Shown here: one piece after another, positions 17,078 to 28,200 of the stretch | Numbering within the stretch: position 1 is the first letter of the stretch | Layout of the letters: each line of letters begins with the position of its first letter | IMG/VR virus record: IMGVR_UViG_3300024346_000165 | Span: 1-41,589 of that record | Length of the DNA stretch: 41,589 nt | Reading direction: 5' to 3' (one strand) | Source of the DNA: a virus | Notes under the pieces: model-generated | What the model was told of the DNA's origin: nothing | Database searches by the model: none | The model's input: only the letters and a program-made list of their open reading frames with translations | Translations under genes and position numbers: made by a program

Positions 17078-17645
17078 GGGTTGTCTTAGGTTTGTCGGCT
17101 GCTGCTGCCGCTGCATTGTTGAGGATGTTGATGTCTATAGACAGCGAGTTTGCTCCGCCTCCTTTTTGTTGGTCTAAACCAAAGTGACGGCGTGCAATCT
17201 TGTCCAACACCTCCATCTCTCTGACATTGGTGGGGGGTCTCATTCGGGCAATACCATCACGCATTAGCTTCACTGCATTACTCGCCATGTAGCTTTGATA
17301 CTGGTCAGCAGGACTAGACTGGGCTGCTGCTATTGTATCAAGCCTCTCCTCCTCTTCTACCTGAGCGGCTAGCGCTGCTTCCTTTACAGCAATGGGGTTC
17401 TTCAAGTGCTCTGTCCCATCAAAAACTTTAGCTGCATCTAGTGGTTTCCCCGTCAAGTTCCGCTCACCTTTTTTCTGGGGAGGGACACCAGCGTCGCGGA
17501 GCCATCTACGTAGCGTAGAGATATGAACCTCGCATTGCTCTGAGATTGTGGAGAGCGAGTAGTCCTGCTCATATAGATACAAAGCTCGCGGCAGCATTAC
17601 CTTCTTCTTGCATTTACGAAGTTGTTTATTTTTATTGTCGCTCAC
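17061..17645 (-). CDS. HTH protein, probable small terminase subunit
   Basis: A 194-residue protein from GTG 17645. The open frame continues upstream to 17789, but that part overlaps the promoter and the large-terminase start on the other strand, so the GTG just after the predicted -10 box is preferred. The N-terminus is Lys-rich and followed by a helix-turn-helix (YEQDYSLSTISEQCEVHISTLRRWLRDAGV, split here as SLSTISEQCEVHISTLRRWL). A long helical region and a Gly/Ala-rich tail follow. This HTH plus helical-oligomer layout fits small terminase subunits, and it is divergent from the large terminase. It is encoded on the opposite strand from its presumed partner, which is unusual; a transcriptional regulator is the alternative. 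Confidence 0.65.
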   Translation of the reverse strand: MSDNKNKQLRKCKKKVMLPRALYLYEQDYSLSTISEQCEVHISTLRRWLRDAGVPPQKKGERNLTGKPLDAAKVFDGTEHLKNPIAVKEAALAAQVEEEERLDTIAAAQSSPADQYQSYMASNAVKLMRDGIARMRPPTNVREMEVLDKIARRHFGLDQQKGGGANSLSIDINILNNAAAAAADKPKTTHDIDI

Positions 17646-17662
17646 TGTATTTACATTATACT
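17635..17662 (+). promoter_or_regulatory. Rightward promoter for the large terminase
   Basis: TTGTCG (17635-17640), a 16-nt spacer, TATACT (17657-17662). The predicted start is about 20 nt upstream of the terminase ATG. Its -10 box overlaps the -10 box of the leftward promoter. Confidence 0.55.
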
Positions 17663-17682
17663 TACTGCGACACCCATGACAA
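17655..17682 (-). promoter_or_regulatory. Leftward promoter for the replication operon
   Basis: On the minus strand TTGTCA (17682-17677), a 16-nt spacer, and a perfect TATAAT (17660-17655). The predicted start falls about 3 nt before the GTG at 17645, so the transcript would be almost leaderless. Arms GTCGC (17637-17641) and GCGAC (17667-17671) flank both -10 boxes. Confidence 0.6.
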
Positions 17683-17688
17683 CAATAA

Positions 17689-19467
17689 ATGGAAACAAAG
17701 ATTGACCCAAAGTTTGAGCCATACATCCAGCCTTCGACTACGAAGATGGACATTGGGGGGATGAGCATCCCGCCGACAAGTTTGCTCACTGCCCTTCTCT
17801 ACGGCTTTGGGAACCACCACCTTGATTCGGCACGGGAGTATTACTTCTGGCGCATATGTGACATTATGTGGAATAGACCTGATCTTCCTGATGCCTTAAT
17901 GCAGAGGAACCCTTGGGCAAACCAGATCATTAAGACGTGTATTCAGAACAAGTTCGTAGCTGTTGGTGGTGCTGCTTCTTCCTCCAAATCACACACTATG
18001 GCTGCTTGGGGAATTGTGAACTGCCTTGCTCGACCTCAGGACACCTTGGTTCTCATTACCTCGACCACGCTCCGTGAGGCACGGAAAAGGATTTGGGGTT
18101 CAGTGATCACTCTGCTTGCCGTGATTGAGGATATGCCGTTCAAGATACGGGATTCAATAGGCAACGTCGCATATGTCACTGATAAAGGGACATTGCTGGA
18201 AAAGAGTGGTTTATCACTCATTGCCGCAGAGAAAAGCAGAACACGTGAAGCTGTAGGTAAATTCATTGGTATTAAGAATAAGCACGTTATTGTCATAGGA
18301 GACGAGCTATCAGAAATATCTGAGGCTGTAGTCCACGCAGGTCTTACAAACTTATCAGCTAACCCTGACTTCAGTATGATCGGGATGTCTAACCCATCCT
18401 CTAAGTTTGATGCGTTTGGGGTCTGGTCGGAGCCAGAAGATGGGTGGGACTCTGTTGACACTAACGTCGATGATGGGTGGCGTACCAAATGGGGAGGAAA
18501 ATACATTCGTCTCGACGGTGAGCGCAGCCCCAACATTTTAGCGGGGGAAGTTGTGTATCCGTTTTTGCCTCGCCTTGATCAAATTAATGAGAAGCGTGCT
18601 CTTCTTGGAGAGTCATCGCGTGGTTATATGCGAATGGTTCGTGCCGTGTTTTATGATGCGGACGAAGATGAGGGCATATACTCAGAGACAGAACTGACGC
18701 AGAGTGGCTGCATGAATAAAGTCTCTTGGGCATCAACCCCCACGAAAGTGGCAGGACTCGACCCTGCCTTTACCAACGGCGGGGACAGAACAATCCTGTA
18801 TACAGGCTATGTTGGGCTAGACGATAAAGGCAACTACGTTTTTGAGATTGGGGATTACTTCCAGCTTAACGATGATGCAACAAATAAGGCTGTGCCACGC
18901 ACTTACCAGATTGTTCAGCAGGTCAAGAAGATATGTGAGCGCGAAGGCATAGCCCCCGATGATCTTGCTGTAGACGCTACTGGAGCAGGGGCATCATTCT
19001 GCGATGTGCTCGCAGGTGAGTGGTCTTCAAGGTTTTTGAGGGTTATATTTGGGGGGAAGCCATCGGAGAAGAGGGTCAGCGTTAACTCGCAGATGACGGG
19101 TGTTGAGATGTATACGAACAGGGTGTCAGAGCTTTGGTTCGTAGGGAAAGAATTGATTAGAACGCGCCAGTTGTATGGTCTTAGTAATGATCTTGCCCAA
19201 GAAATTGTGGGGAGAACATACGAATTACTTAAAACAGGCTCACTAAAGGTGCGCATTGAGTCTAAACCAGAGTTCAAAGCCCGTATTGGTAAAAGCCCCG
19301 ACCTTGCAGATGCTGCTTTCCTAGCCTTAGACCTCGCCAGACAGCGTCATGGGCTTATAGCCTTGGAGCCAAGGGAAGCTGACCTGACCAAGGGATACCG
19401 CAGACCTCCTCGGAGTATCAAGGGTTTAAAACAAGCGCTGCACAACGAGTCTGCCTACTTGCCTTAA
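17689..19467 (+). CDS. terL: Large terminase subunit
   Basis: A 592-residue packaging motor with ATPase and nuclease domains. The Walker A-like loop is VGGAASSSKSHT (residues 92-103), with Ser where many terminases have Gly before the Lys. Walker B is HVIVIGDELSE (199-209). The RNase H-like nuclease domain shows VAGLDPAFTNGGDRT (first Asp D358), LAVDATGAGASFCDVL and the C-terminal KSPDLADAAFLALDLA, which supply the acidic metal ligands. It translocates DNA into the prohead and cuts the concatemer. Length is typical. ATG 17689 follows the leader CATGACAACAATAA and a predicted promoter. It is divergent from the HTH gene. The stop is followed by a second promoter for the downstream structural genes. 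Confidence 0.95.
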   Translation: METKIDPKFEPYIQPSTTKMDIGGMSIPPTSLLTALLYGFGNHHLDSAREYYFWRICDIMWNRPDLPDALMQRNPWANQIIKTCIQNKFVAVGGAASSSKSHTMAAWGIVNCLARPQDTLVLITSTTLREARKRIWGSVITLLAVIEDMPFKIRDSIGNVAYVTDKGTLLEKSGLSLIAAEKSRTREAVGKFIGIKNKHVIVIGDELSEISEAVVHAGLTNLSANPDFSMIGMSNPSSKFDAFGVWSEPEDGWDSVDTNVDDGWRTKWGGKYIRLDGERSPNILAGEVVYPFLPRLDQINEKRALLGESSRGYMRMVRAVFYDADEDEGIYSETELTQSGCMNKVSWASTPTKVAGLDPAFTNGGDRTILYTGYVGLDDKGNYVFEIGDYFQLNDDATNKAVPRTYQIVQQVKKICEREGIAPDDLAVDATGAGASFCDVLAGEWSSRFLRVIFGGKPSEKRVSVNSQMTGVEMYTNRVSELWFVGKELIRTRQLYGLSNDLAQEIVGRTYELLKTGSLKVRIESKPEFKARIGKSPDLADAAFLALDLARQRHGLIALEPREADLTKGYRRPPRSIKGLKQALHNESAYLP

Positions 19468-19475
19468 CATTATCC

Positions 19476-19504
19476 TTGTCATTACAATGTAATCTAGGTA
19501 AGAT
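19476..19504 (+). promoter_or_regulatory. Promoter with a palindromic spacer
   Basis: TTGTCA (19476-19481), a 17-nt spacer, TAAGAT (19499-19504). The region includes the 13-bp palindrome ATTACAATGTAAT (19480-19493 area), which could be an operator. The predicted start is about 18 nt before the ATG at 19529. Confidence 0.5.
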
Positions 19505-19528
19505 TGCCCCACTACTATTCAAGTTGAT

Positions 19529-19984
19529 ATGCCAAGCCTAGATGACGAACTAAAAAAATTGCGACAGCAACAACAAATCCTTGAATTTGCAAGGGAGAGA
19601 CAAGCTGTGAAAGTACAGGGAGCCAACCAACTGGACTCTGCTCGATCCATCGGTTCAGCAAGAGAGTTGGATCCTGATGTGCAAAGTGCAGCGGCAGAAA
19701 GGCAGCAACGCAATCCGCTCTTACAGAGAATCCAAACTCCTGCTGATCCCACGCCGCGTTTAGCCACAGTAGAAGAGGATGAAGCTGAGGACTCTGGTGT
19801 TATTGAACCACCTACAGGGCAGACCCCTGTATCAAATCAAGTACAGGAAACTGCACAGGGTATTGCAAATGAATCTCCATCTACCGACCCTTTCGACATA
19901 CAACAAGCAGACCCAGCAGCAGAAGAAGATGAAGAAGAGGATGATGGCATCCTTAATAGGATTAGAAGCATATTTAACATTTAA
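19529..19984 (+). CDS. Acidic, disordered virion or assembly protein
   Basis: A 151-residue low-complexity protein. The N-terminus is a Gln/Leu-rich helix (LKKLRQQQQILEFARERQ), the middle is Pro/Thr-rich, and the C-terminus is strongly acidic (AAEEDEEEDDG) followed by an amphipathic helix LNRIRSIFNI. It has its own predicted promoter and no Shine-Dalgarno sequence. The next gene starts 5 nt downstream. Position after the large terminase and composition fit a scaffolding-like, head-assembly or internal protein, but no family is recognised and a specific role cannot be shown. Confidence 0.65.
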   Translation: MPSLDDELKKLRQQQQILEFARERQAVKVQGANQLDSARSIGSARELDPDVQSAAAERQQRNPLLQRIQTPADPTPRLATVEEDEAEDSGVIEPPTGQTPVSNQVQETAQGIANESPSTDPFDIQQADPAAEEDEEEDDGILNRIRSIFNI

Positions 19985-19989
19985 TAAAG

Positions 19990-21360
19990 ATGACTGTTTA
20001 CGCACCAAACTGGCACACACTTGACCCCAACGCGAGAAAACCTACCCCTAAGGATACTCCCGCGCAGAGAAAGGCAAAAGAAGAGGCTGCAAAAACGAAA
20101 GCAGCAGAGGAGGCAGCAGCAGCGGCAGCAGCAGCGGCAGCAGCAGCAGCAGCTAAGGATAAGCCATCCTCAGGAACTAATTTACAAGAACCAGAATACC
20201 AAGCGATTCTAGACAAGGGAGCCTTCTTTGACGCGCCACGCGCAGGGGTGGAAGTAGAGGGTACGGGTGCAGCCCCAGAAAAAGGCAACAAGCCTAAACC
20301 AAAGCTGAAATCTACCACACCCAAAAGTGATGCTCAGTATTTTAACCAAGCAAAAGTCTTACCAACTTACGACTACCGTACAGGTAAGTCACGTGCCCCA
20401 ACAGCACGCGAGCTTCGCATGATGGAGGGCATGGTGAATGAAAATGAGAAGCGCAGAATACAGATTGGCGAGCGCAAAGCCTTTGCTGTAGATTTGCAAA
20501 GCGCACGCTTCGACCCAGCCAAAGCAACTTCCCAGCAACGGGCTGAGTTTTATAAGCGTGGTCATTCCATGGGGCTGACACCAGAGCAGATTAACACATA
20601 CACCCAGAAATATCTCGGGGGTGGGAAGAAGTCAACGTCTGGAGGTGGAGGTCGTTCGTATAGACCAACTTATCCTCAAGGCGGGAGGCCCAAACCCATG
20701 CCGGGTTCCGACTCGCAGAGGCCGTTGGGTGGTTCTGGTTCTTTGTGGACAGGGAGCACAAGTGACCCTGCGAAACCAGTCGGACCTAGCTACAGTAAGT
20801 GGAAGAAGTTAGCCAAAGAAGCACGTGCCTCAGGCAACACCCAAGCAGCCAACTATGCCTACATGAGATACATGCAGGACAAATCAACCACACCAAACAT
20901 CCGCTCACAGGCGTGGAGACAGCAGGAAGAAGCACGCAATCGTGCGCTAGGCGCAGCCCGTGGCTACGGCTACGGTGGGGGAGGCAGCGGCGGTGGGGGA
21001 GGCGGTGGAAGCAGGAGCCGAAACAGAGCGCCTTCTTATTCGGGGTATGATGATCGAACAAATGCTTACAGGAGACAAGGCGCTGGTGCTGGTATATTTG
21101 CTTACGGCAGTGGTGCTGGTGGGAATGCCAACTCTGGGTTAAGCAGAAGCCAGAAAACCGCAATGGATATTGTAAGCAATAGAAAGTTCGGTTCTAGGAA
21201 ACCGAAAGATTATGCTGGAATAAGTAAAGACTTCTTGGCAAAAGAAGACGCGGCTAAGCGCGCAGCTATGAGCACACTAAGTGACGCAGAGTTTGAGCAG
21301 TATAAAAAGCACTTGAAGTCTGGCATGAATGCTCAGTCTGCAATGAAGCTAATAAGATAA
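19990..21360 (+). CDS. Ala/Gly-rich structural or internal virion protein
   Basis: A 456-residue basic low-complexity protein. After a Pro/Lys-rich start it has a 14-Ala run (codons at 20113-20154), a Lys/Pro linker, and a long disordered middle. Residues about 320-350 are a Gly/Tyr/Arg/Ser stretch (YGYGGGGSGGGGGGGSRSR). The C-terminal 90 residues look like a folded helical domain (SDAEFEQYKKHLKSGMNAQS). It starts 5 nt after the previous stop, and its stop TAA overlaps the next ATG by 1 nt (TAATG), so the genes are translated together. An internal or ejected virion protein fits the position before the giant gene; no family is recognised. Confidence 0.65.
   Translation: MTVYAPNWHTLDPNARKPTPKDTPAQRKAKEEAAKTKAAEEAAAAAAAAAAAAAAKDKPSSGTNLQEPEYQAILDKGAFFDAPRAGVEVEGTGAAPEKGNKPKPKLKSTTPKSDAQYFNQAKVLPTYDYRTGKSRAPTARELRMMEGMVNENEKRRIQIGERKAFAVDLQSARFDPAKATSQQRAEFYKRGHSMGLTPEQINTYTQKYLGGGKKSTSGGGGRSYRPTYPQGGRPKPMPGSDSQRPLGGSGSLWTGSTSDPAKPVGPSYSKWKKLAKEARASGNTQAANYAYMRYMQDKSTTPNIRSQAWRQQEEARNRALGAARGYGYGGGGSGGGGGGGSRSRNRAPSYSGYDDRTNAYRRQGAGAGIFAYGSGAGGNANSGLSRSQKTAMDIVSNRKFGSRKPKDYAGISKDFLAKEDAAKRAAMSTLSDAEFEQYKKHLKSGMNAQSAMKLIR
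20113..20154 (+). repeat. GCA/GCG trinucleotide run coding polyalanine
   Basis: Fourteen consecutive alanine codons, almost all GCA with GCG and a final GCT. The trinucleotide period allows slippage without loss of frame, so length may vary between relatives. Confidence 0.8.
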
Positions 21361-22208
21361 TGTTTAACATTCAGGATGATATCAGCCCTTTAAGGGGGGA
21401 GTTCTTTGGGCGAGACAGTGGCCTGAACAACCGCGAAGTTGCGGGGATGGCTGAGAGGTGGGGTGAGGTGGATGCCGCCCACCTTGAAAGCATGAAGGTC
21501 ATAGATGCCTACGATAAAAAAAGAGCACGCGACTTAGACTACGAGATAAATGTCCAGCGTCTTCAGGATATGAGGGACAAGTCTGAGCGTGAGCGTGACT
21601 CCATAGATAAGATGCCATCTCTAATGGAGGATCTCTACAGTGTCATGGATAATGAAGAACTTGACCCATACTCTAAGCAAGCAGAAATTGGTGCTCTTGC
21701 CCTACGGTATCCTTTCTTGGTCGCTAATAACAAAGTGGCTGGGACTATGTTGGATGGGGCAAACAATGTGCTTAGCTCTGATATCAAGAGGGCAACTGAC
21801 GCTGCGACAGCAGACGCGCGGGGCAATAAAGATGCTGTTGGTTTTGCTAAGGAGCAGTCAGCTTGGGCTAAAGGAGTAATAACTAGTCTCAGAGGCATCA
21901 AGCCAATGACTCGGGACGAAGTGATAGAGGAGCAAGCTCTGGACAATGAAGAAGATTATCAACCTAAACAGGGCGGAAGTTGGCGTAAATCAGACCTTGA
22001 AATCCTCGACGAGCTAGCGAGGAACTCTGGTCTCACAGAGACAGAGATATCCAAATTTAAAGAAACAGAAGATGTTCGTGGCATGAAAGCAGAGATTGCT
22101 AAGAGGGTCGCGCAACTTCAACGTAAGAAAGATCGAGCCGCAGGTTTGGGAATAAGAACCCAAGCCGAAACCGAGCAAGACCGCATCCAAGGCGGCTTTA
22201 CTCAATAA
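21360..22208 (+). CDS. Helical protein upstream of the giant virion gene
   Basis: A 282-residue, charged and mostly helical protein with coiled-coil-like stretches (LDYEINVQRLQDMRDKSERE at about residues 60-80, and a Lys/Arg-rich C-terminus). No membrane segment or catalytic motif is visible. Its ATG shares one base with the preceding stop (TAATG). It lies directly before the 12.1 kb gene and is likely made with it. A role as an internal virion or ejection protein is plausible from context only. Confidence 0.65.
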   Translation: MFNIQDDISPLRGEFFGRDSGLNNREVAGMAERWGEVDAAHLESMKVIDAYDKKRARDLDYEINVQRLQDMRDKSERERDSIDKMPSLMEDLYSVMDNEELDPYSKQAEIGALALRYPFLVANNKVAGTMLDGANNVLSSDIKRATDAATADARGNKDAVGFAKEQSAWAKGVITSLRGIKPMTRDEVIEEQALDNEEDYQPKQGGSWRKSDLEILDELARNSGLTETEISKFKETEDVRGMKAEIAKRVAQLQRKKDRAAGLGIRTQAETEQDRIQGGFTQ

Positions 22209-22232
22209 CACATACACCAAACCGTTTCAGTT

Positions 22233-25200
22233 ATGCCTGAACAAAGAACACAATTAAGACCACTGGGAGTTTATGACGACCCCGAAAGCAAGCCCGTAGA
22301 CTTTAGCTCCTTCTCCACGTGGGCAGCAGAAACCAATGCTGATGTCGACGATGCTAAGAGTAGATCTCAATATGGGGATTACGTCCGCAATAGTTACTTA
22401 GAAGCTGGGCTTCTTGACAACCCCGAAGAGGGTGGGAAGATTGAGTCTTACATTCAGGAGGGTGTCATCACATCATTAAGTGAGGGAGGCTTTGTGGATC
22501 TCGACGACCCAGAGGCTGTGGAAGAAATGATGTCGTTCGGTAACGACACACCCTTAGACAAAAAACTAGGGTATATTCAAAACTACTATGACGAGGACTC
22601 GGAGGAGTGGAACATTGCTGAGAAATATCTACGGAACAATGAGGCTCTCGGTCAGGCAACGTCAGACGTTGCGGAAGACGCTGATGTATTAGACCGCGCA
22701 TCCTCCTACGAAGAACAAGCTCTCGCTCTCATAAACGGAGACGCTTACCAGAAAGCTTTACAGTATGCTGTGGACTCAGGAGCTACGCCCATGGCGCGGT
22801 TACGTGATAAGGAAACAGGGGAAGAATATTACAAAGGCGGAAAGATGCTTGATGGCATGTCTTACGCTGACGCTGTAAAAATCTCTATTGCTAATGGCTC
22901 ATTGTCCCCTTCAGACTCAGGGTTTGCGGGGTCTCTTTTCCAGAAGCAAAGAGGATCAGCCTTGCCTGAATACAAACGTGCTGCGCTATCTAAGACAGAC
23001 AGGATGTTGTCTGTGATGTCTAGTAGAGACGAAGAGGGTGGTGGTATGAACGACGAGGCAACCATCATGAAGATGGATGTCATTAATGAGAAGCTTGAGG
23101 ACGGCGAGGACGCAGACAAAGAGCTAGCAGAGTTATACCAATACCTAGAATACTCACGTCTCTTGGACAAGGGTGAGTTACCAGATTTCGAAGACTTTAA
23201 AGTAGCAGCGACGGAAAACATCAAGAAGCAGAACTTGTACAAAAAAGAAGTCAAGGCTGCTGGCGACGCTGACGTAGGCAGTAATCTGCTGTTGTCTCAA
23301 TACAATGACCCTGTGCTACACCCTGCCGCCGCAGTAAATGATGAGGTGTTTAGAGCAACATTACTCGCACACCCAGAACTGGGGGAGGATCAAATCAAGG
23401 CTCTTGTTCAGAGCCGAGAAGATTTTATTACTGCTAACTACGGTTCTTATGGTGAGATCCTGTCTAAGAGTAAATACGCAGATAAGTGGAATAAGCATAG
23501 AGATGCTGGTCTTGCCGCAGGTAAGAAGAAGCGGGATATACTCACAGAGTACATGTCCGACCCAGACAACTACAACCAAACCAGTGACTTCTGGTCTGGG
23601 ATTGGTGCATCCATAACTGAGGCTTATGAAGGATTAGGAGCAGCCATACCTGCTATAGTGTTTGACTCTGAGTGGGGGAAGGGTGTACTCCAGAAGAATG
23701 CGGAAGACTCCATGGTTCGTCGCGAGGTTGCGAGCATGTATGGAAATGAATACGGGATGACGCGAGACGTAGCCGAGACTCTTGCCCCAATGTTGGCTGA
23801 CATGGCTGTGTCGACAGCACTGGCAGTAGGCACGGCTCACGCTGGTGGAGCGGGTGGTGTTGCCTACGCAGTGGGTGCTTCTGCTGCTCGCAACGCAGCG
23901 ATGAGTGCAGCTAAGGCTGGTATCAAAGGTGCAGCTTCCAAGTTCGTACAGTCCAAAGCGTTCACCGCCTCTTACGCACGGCAGTTCGGGAAGACCATAA
24001 AGACAAGGGCGTTCATGCCAAAGATTGGCGAAGGGGTTGAGGAGGCTGCTGAGCGTCTCGCCCTTACTAACAAGATCACGGGAGGTGCTAAGGCACTCAA
24101 AGACGGTAGTGCTGTCGAAGCAATTAAGGCATACAATAAAACATTCACTGGTAAGTATGCGGCACAGGTGGGGGTAGCCCTTCCTGCTGCCAACCGATCC
24201 GCAGGAGCTACATATGGAACCGTTTATAACCAGCTTGATGGTCTGTATGAAGACATGGGTGAAGAGGAAAAGAACGATATTGCTATGGGGGCAGCCTTGC
24301 AAGCGGGTGCATTCACAGGTCTACTGACTAGCGCATTCGGTATGTTTGGCTTTGGTGGTATTGATGATGCTCTCTTGAATGGAGCCACTGCAAGCCAGCT
24401 TCGGACAGTGATGGGACCTCTGTTGTCCCGTGGTGGTGAGCCAATGTCTAAGGGAGTATTTAACAAGGTAGCCTCTGGTTTGATGACGGAACTCATCAAG
24501 AAAAATAGGTTACTGTCTGTACAGGGACTCAAGGAGTCTGCTACAGGAGCTATTGAGGAAGGTTTAGAGGAGGGTATTGACGAGTTTGTAAATGGGTTAG
24601 TGATTGATGCGTCCACGGATCAGGAAACACCTTTCTTAGATAGAATGTTGCAGTCATTCCACGCCGCTCAGGTTGGTGGAATCATTGGTGCAGGTGTTCC
24701 CGTCGTGCAGCGAGTGGGTGCTTTTGCAAATGCAAACAAAGCACTCGCACTAGACCCGAACAAGGGAGCCAGAATCGAGGCTGACTTCACTAACGAGCTT
24801 ACGAAGAGGTTGAGTGATAAAGGTAGTCCTCTCTCTGCTGATGTTGTCAGTGGGATACTCAACTCCAGTGCAAGAAATAAAGACGTCTTATATGAAGACA
24901 GGTTGTCTGCGCACAGCATCGTCAAGAAGAACTTGCAGACTTTGAATGAAGCGCAGAACGCTACGCCTGATGAGCTAGCAGAGTTGTCAGGTGTAACGGA
25001 CTTTGACATGCCTACGGGTGATGCGCCTATCCCTAAGAACACCCCAATTAGTGACCTCAGTGCCGAGCAGCAAAGAACCTATGCTTTCCAACGTAGGATG
25101 AGGGAGGTGCAAACCGAACCCATGGGTGAAAGCACACGCATGGATGTAATACTGGGGGAAAGAAAGATTGAGGCTGGCACACCACTGTGGGAATTATCAG

Positions 25201-28200
25201 AACGAGAATACACTGACTACACACGCGCTGAGAATAAAATAGCAGAGCTTCGTGGAGACTCGGCGCCAGACATACCAGCGTATGACAGCAAGCTGATGTC
25301 TCAGAAACGTGAGACAGCGAGACTAGCGGAGGAAGAAGTCACGCAGGAGCAGAGTAAAAAAAGATCTAAAAATATTAAAGACGAGGTTCCAACTGATGAA
25401 GCTCCTGCCTTTAGACCTATCCCCACCATTGAGTCAGACATCAATAACATCACTGCTGATCTTGAGAAGGAGACTGACGAAGGTGTCGTACTAGCTCTAG
25501 AAGATGAGAGGGCTACGTTAATTAATGAGTTGGATGAGGCTGTTCAGAATGAAGCGGAAACAGGCGTAGACCAAGCAGATGTAAACGCTCAGCTTAATGA
25601 GGAGACTAATCCTTTAGAGACGAAGACTGGAAAAGACACCCCTCCAGCTAAACCCGTAGCAGCCGAGGCGGAGACTGAAGAGGAAGTTGAGGCTGAAGAG
25701 GAAGATGTCCCAGAAGCTGCTGCCCCTGCGATGGATGAGGTGAGGAAGAATCTCAAGTCCGTTAATGCTAAACTCGCTCGCCTAAGAAAGAAGCATAATG
25801 CCTTAAAGGATGCCAATACAACTGCGCAAACTGACACTGAGGTTGAGCCAACAGAGAGGAAGCACTGGACGGACGACCCAGAAATTTATAGGCAAGTCGC
25901 TGAGCTTGGTGCAGAGATCGCACCACTTAGAGAAGAGGCTGCAAGCTTGAAGGCAACTTTGGAGGAAGCCAAAGAACAAGCTAAAGCGGTAGCTAAACCC
26001 GCTAAGCAGACAGAGACTACAATTACTGAAAGTGGTGCTGAACTAGACAACGGAGAAGCAGGTGAGGATATCGAAGGGGAGACACCAGTCAAGAAAGTCA
26101 AGTCAACTAGGAAGACTAAGTCCAAGACCTATGGTAGAATACCTGCTAAAGATATTAAGGCAGGTACATCTATTGTTTATTACGCAGCAGACGCTAGTGG
26201 TCCACTACAAATGGTGACTGCTAACATGAGTGCGTCAGAATTTTCGGTGCTGCCTGAAGGTGACGAGACAGACACACGTGTCGTGGAGGTTACCGACGCT
26301 GACACAAGAGAGGTATACTACCTCGTTGGTAAGGACGACACACCCCTAGTAGAGATGGAGCGTGTCTCACCGAATGAAGAGTTCGCTGGCATCAATACCG
26401 AAGACCCGTCTCTAGTTGCATACCCATCAAAGGATGTGCGTAAAGCTCGTCGCAATCAGAGTATGGATGCTCTGACAAACCCCGACCAACTACGCTCACT
26501 GGAGTCAGTTGCTGTTGAGAGGCTGCGTTCTAACCCCCTTGACATAGAGGCACAGACTCAGATGGGTTATGCCCAATCGAAGTTAGCAGACATGGGTGAG
26601 GCGAGCTTTGTGGACACGGAGAAAGCACGACAGGTGGATGAGAAAGAGACCGAGCAAGCCAACAGGATTCTTACCGCATGGGAAAGACAAAGCAGATCCT
26701 CCGCCGACCCCGACGACGCTAATTTTGTACCGCCAAAACAGGAGTTTGCAGCCGAAGCTGCGCCCACAGAAGACGATCTCAATGGTAAGAACATCAAGCC
26801 ATGGCCGTATAAGCCCACCGACAACGAGCGTGAGGCTGCTCTTTTAGATGCTCTGTCTGATGAAGCGCTTGCTGAGTTGGTTCCGATTGATAGTGCTCCT
26901 CAGAAACTAGCATCCCTACGAGGGGAACAGGCGTTGTCCTCGCCTGAAGCGGTTCAGCAGTGGCAGATCAATCAGATCCGAGACATTATCCTCAGTGGAT
27001 ACCCCGTCACTATTGGGCAGGGTGAAGCCAGAGGGCTGCTTCCTCAGTCAAAAGACTTCTTGTCACAGGTTGACTTGCCTGAAGGTGAAGACATCAAGAG
27101 TTGGCGTAAATATTTCCGCCATGTGATATCCTCAAAGATTGCGGAGGTATACCCAACCATTGACACTAGCACATATGTCGAAGCATCACAATCAAACGTG
27201 GAGTTGGCAAAGAAGCGTGCGGCGAAAGCATCTCAGACCGCAGCTTATGTTGAGTGGTCACCACCAAAGCTACAGGTGCAGCGGTTAATGGAGAATGACA
27301 CTAAGTTTTCTAATGAGATTGATCTTGAATCTAAGACGCAGTGGTCTGACGATGAAATTACTAGGGCTGAACAAGTGTTCTCTAAAATTTCACAAGACCC
27401 AGAGCTTCATTCAGCTACCAAGAGAGCAGCAGCAACACAACTCAAGGCAATCGCTCAAGCACGAAAGGATTCAACTCGACCTAAGTTTAAGCCTGACCTT
27501 TCTAAAGGTATCCAAGCAGTCAAGACTGACAGCAAGGTGACTAACTATGCAGTTAACGAGGATGGTTCGATCAGCTTGATGGATTCTGGTAAAGCTACTT
27601 ACTTCATCAACAAAAATGGGTCTGGTATATTCAACAATGATCCTGTTATCATAGCAGAGATGCTGCTTAGTGGCGTGCCTGTGAAGATACCTAAAGCTAT
27701 CTTAACAAACACAGGTGAGGATAGCACCAACATCACTCGGTCGCAGATCAACCCAGCTATTAAGTATGACCAGCAGGGTAATGTGTACCGTGTGCTTCGA
27801 TTGAATGGACAGGGTAATAACTATGAGGTAGTTCAACACTCATCCAGACTGTCGGGCGTGATGCCTGATGAAGGATACAGTGAGAAGACGGCGTCGGTCG
27901 TGAAGGCTATTAACGCACAAGCTGTTGATTCACTCAGAGTTAATGCAGCCAACCTAGCTTCCGATGCTAAAGCCTACTCTGAAAACAGTAACCACATTAT
28001 TCTGGAAGCACCAAAAGAATCATATGAGGTAAGCCAAATACTGGATTCCTTTGAGGGCTTCATAGAATCAGCGAGACGATGGCTTGATTCCTATGGAGGT
28101 AACCCTGTCCCAGAAAGTATTGAGGGGGAATCACAATCACGGAGAGATCGACGCGCTGAGATGGAAAGGGTTAATGCACGGCAAGCCGCATTCAACCTTA

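Noticed and set aside
17646-17789. Longer start for the HTH protein
   Set aside because: It would cover the divergent promoters and about 100 nt of the large terminase gene, and the added residues look like antisense shadow sequence.
23634-24302. 222-residue leftward open frame inside the giant gene
   Set aside because: It lies wholly inside the 4036-codon gene, is Cys/Ser/His-rich with shadow-like composition, has no start context and no motif.
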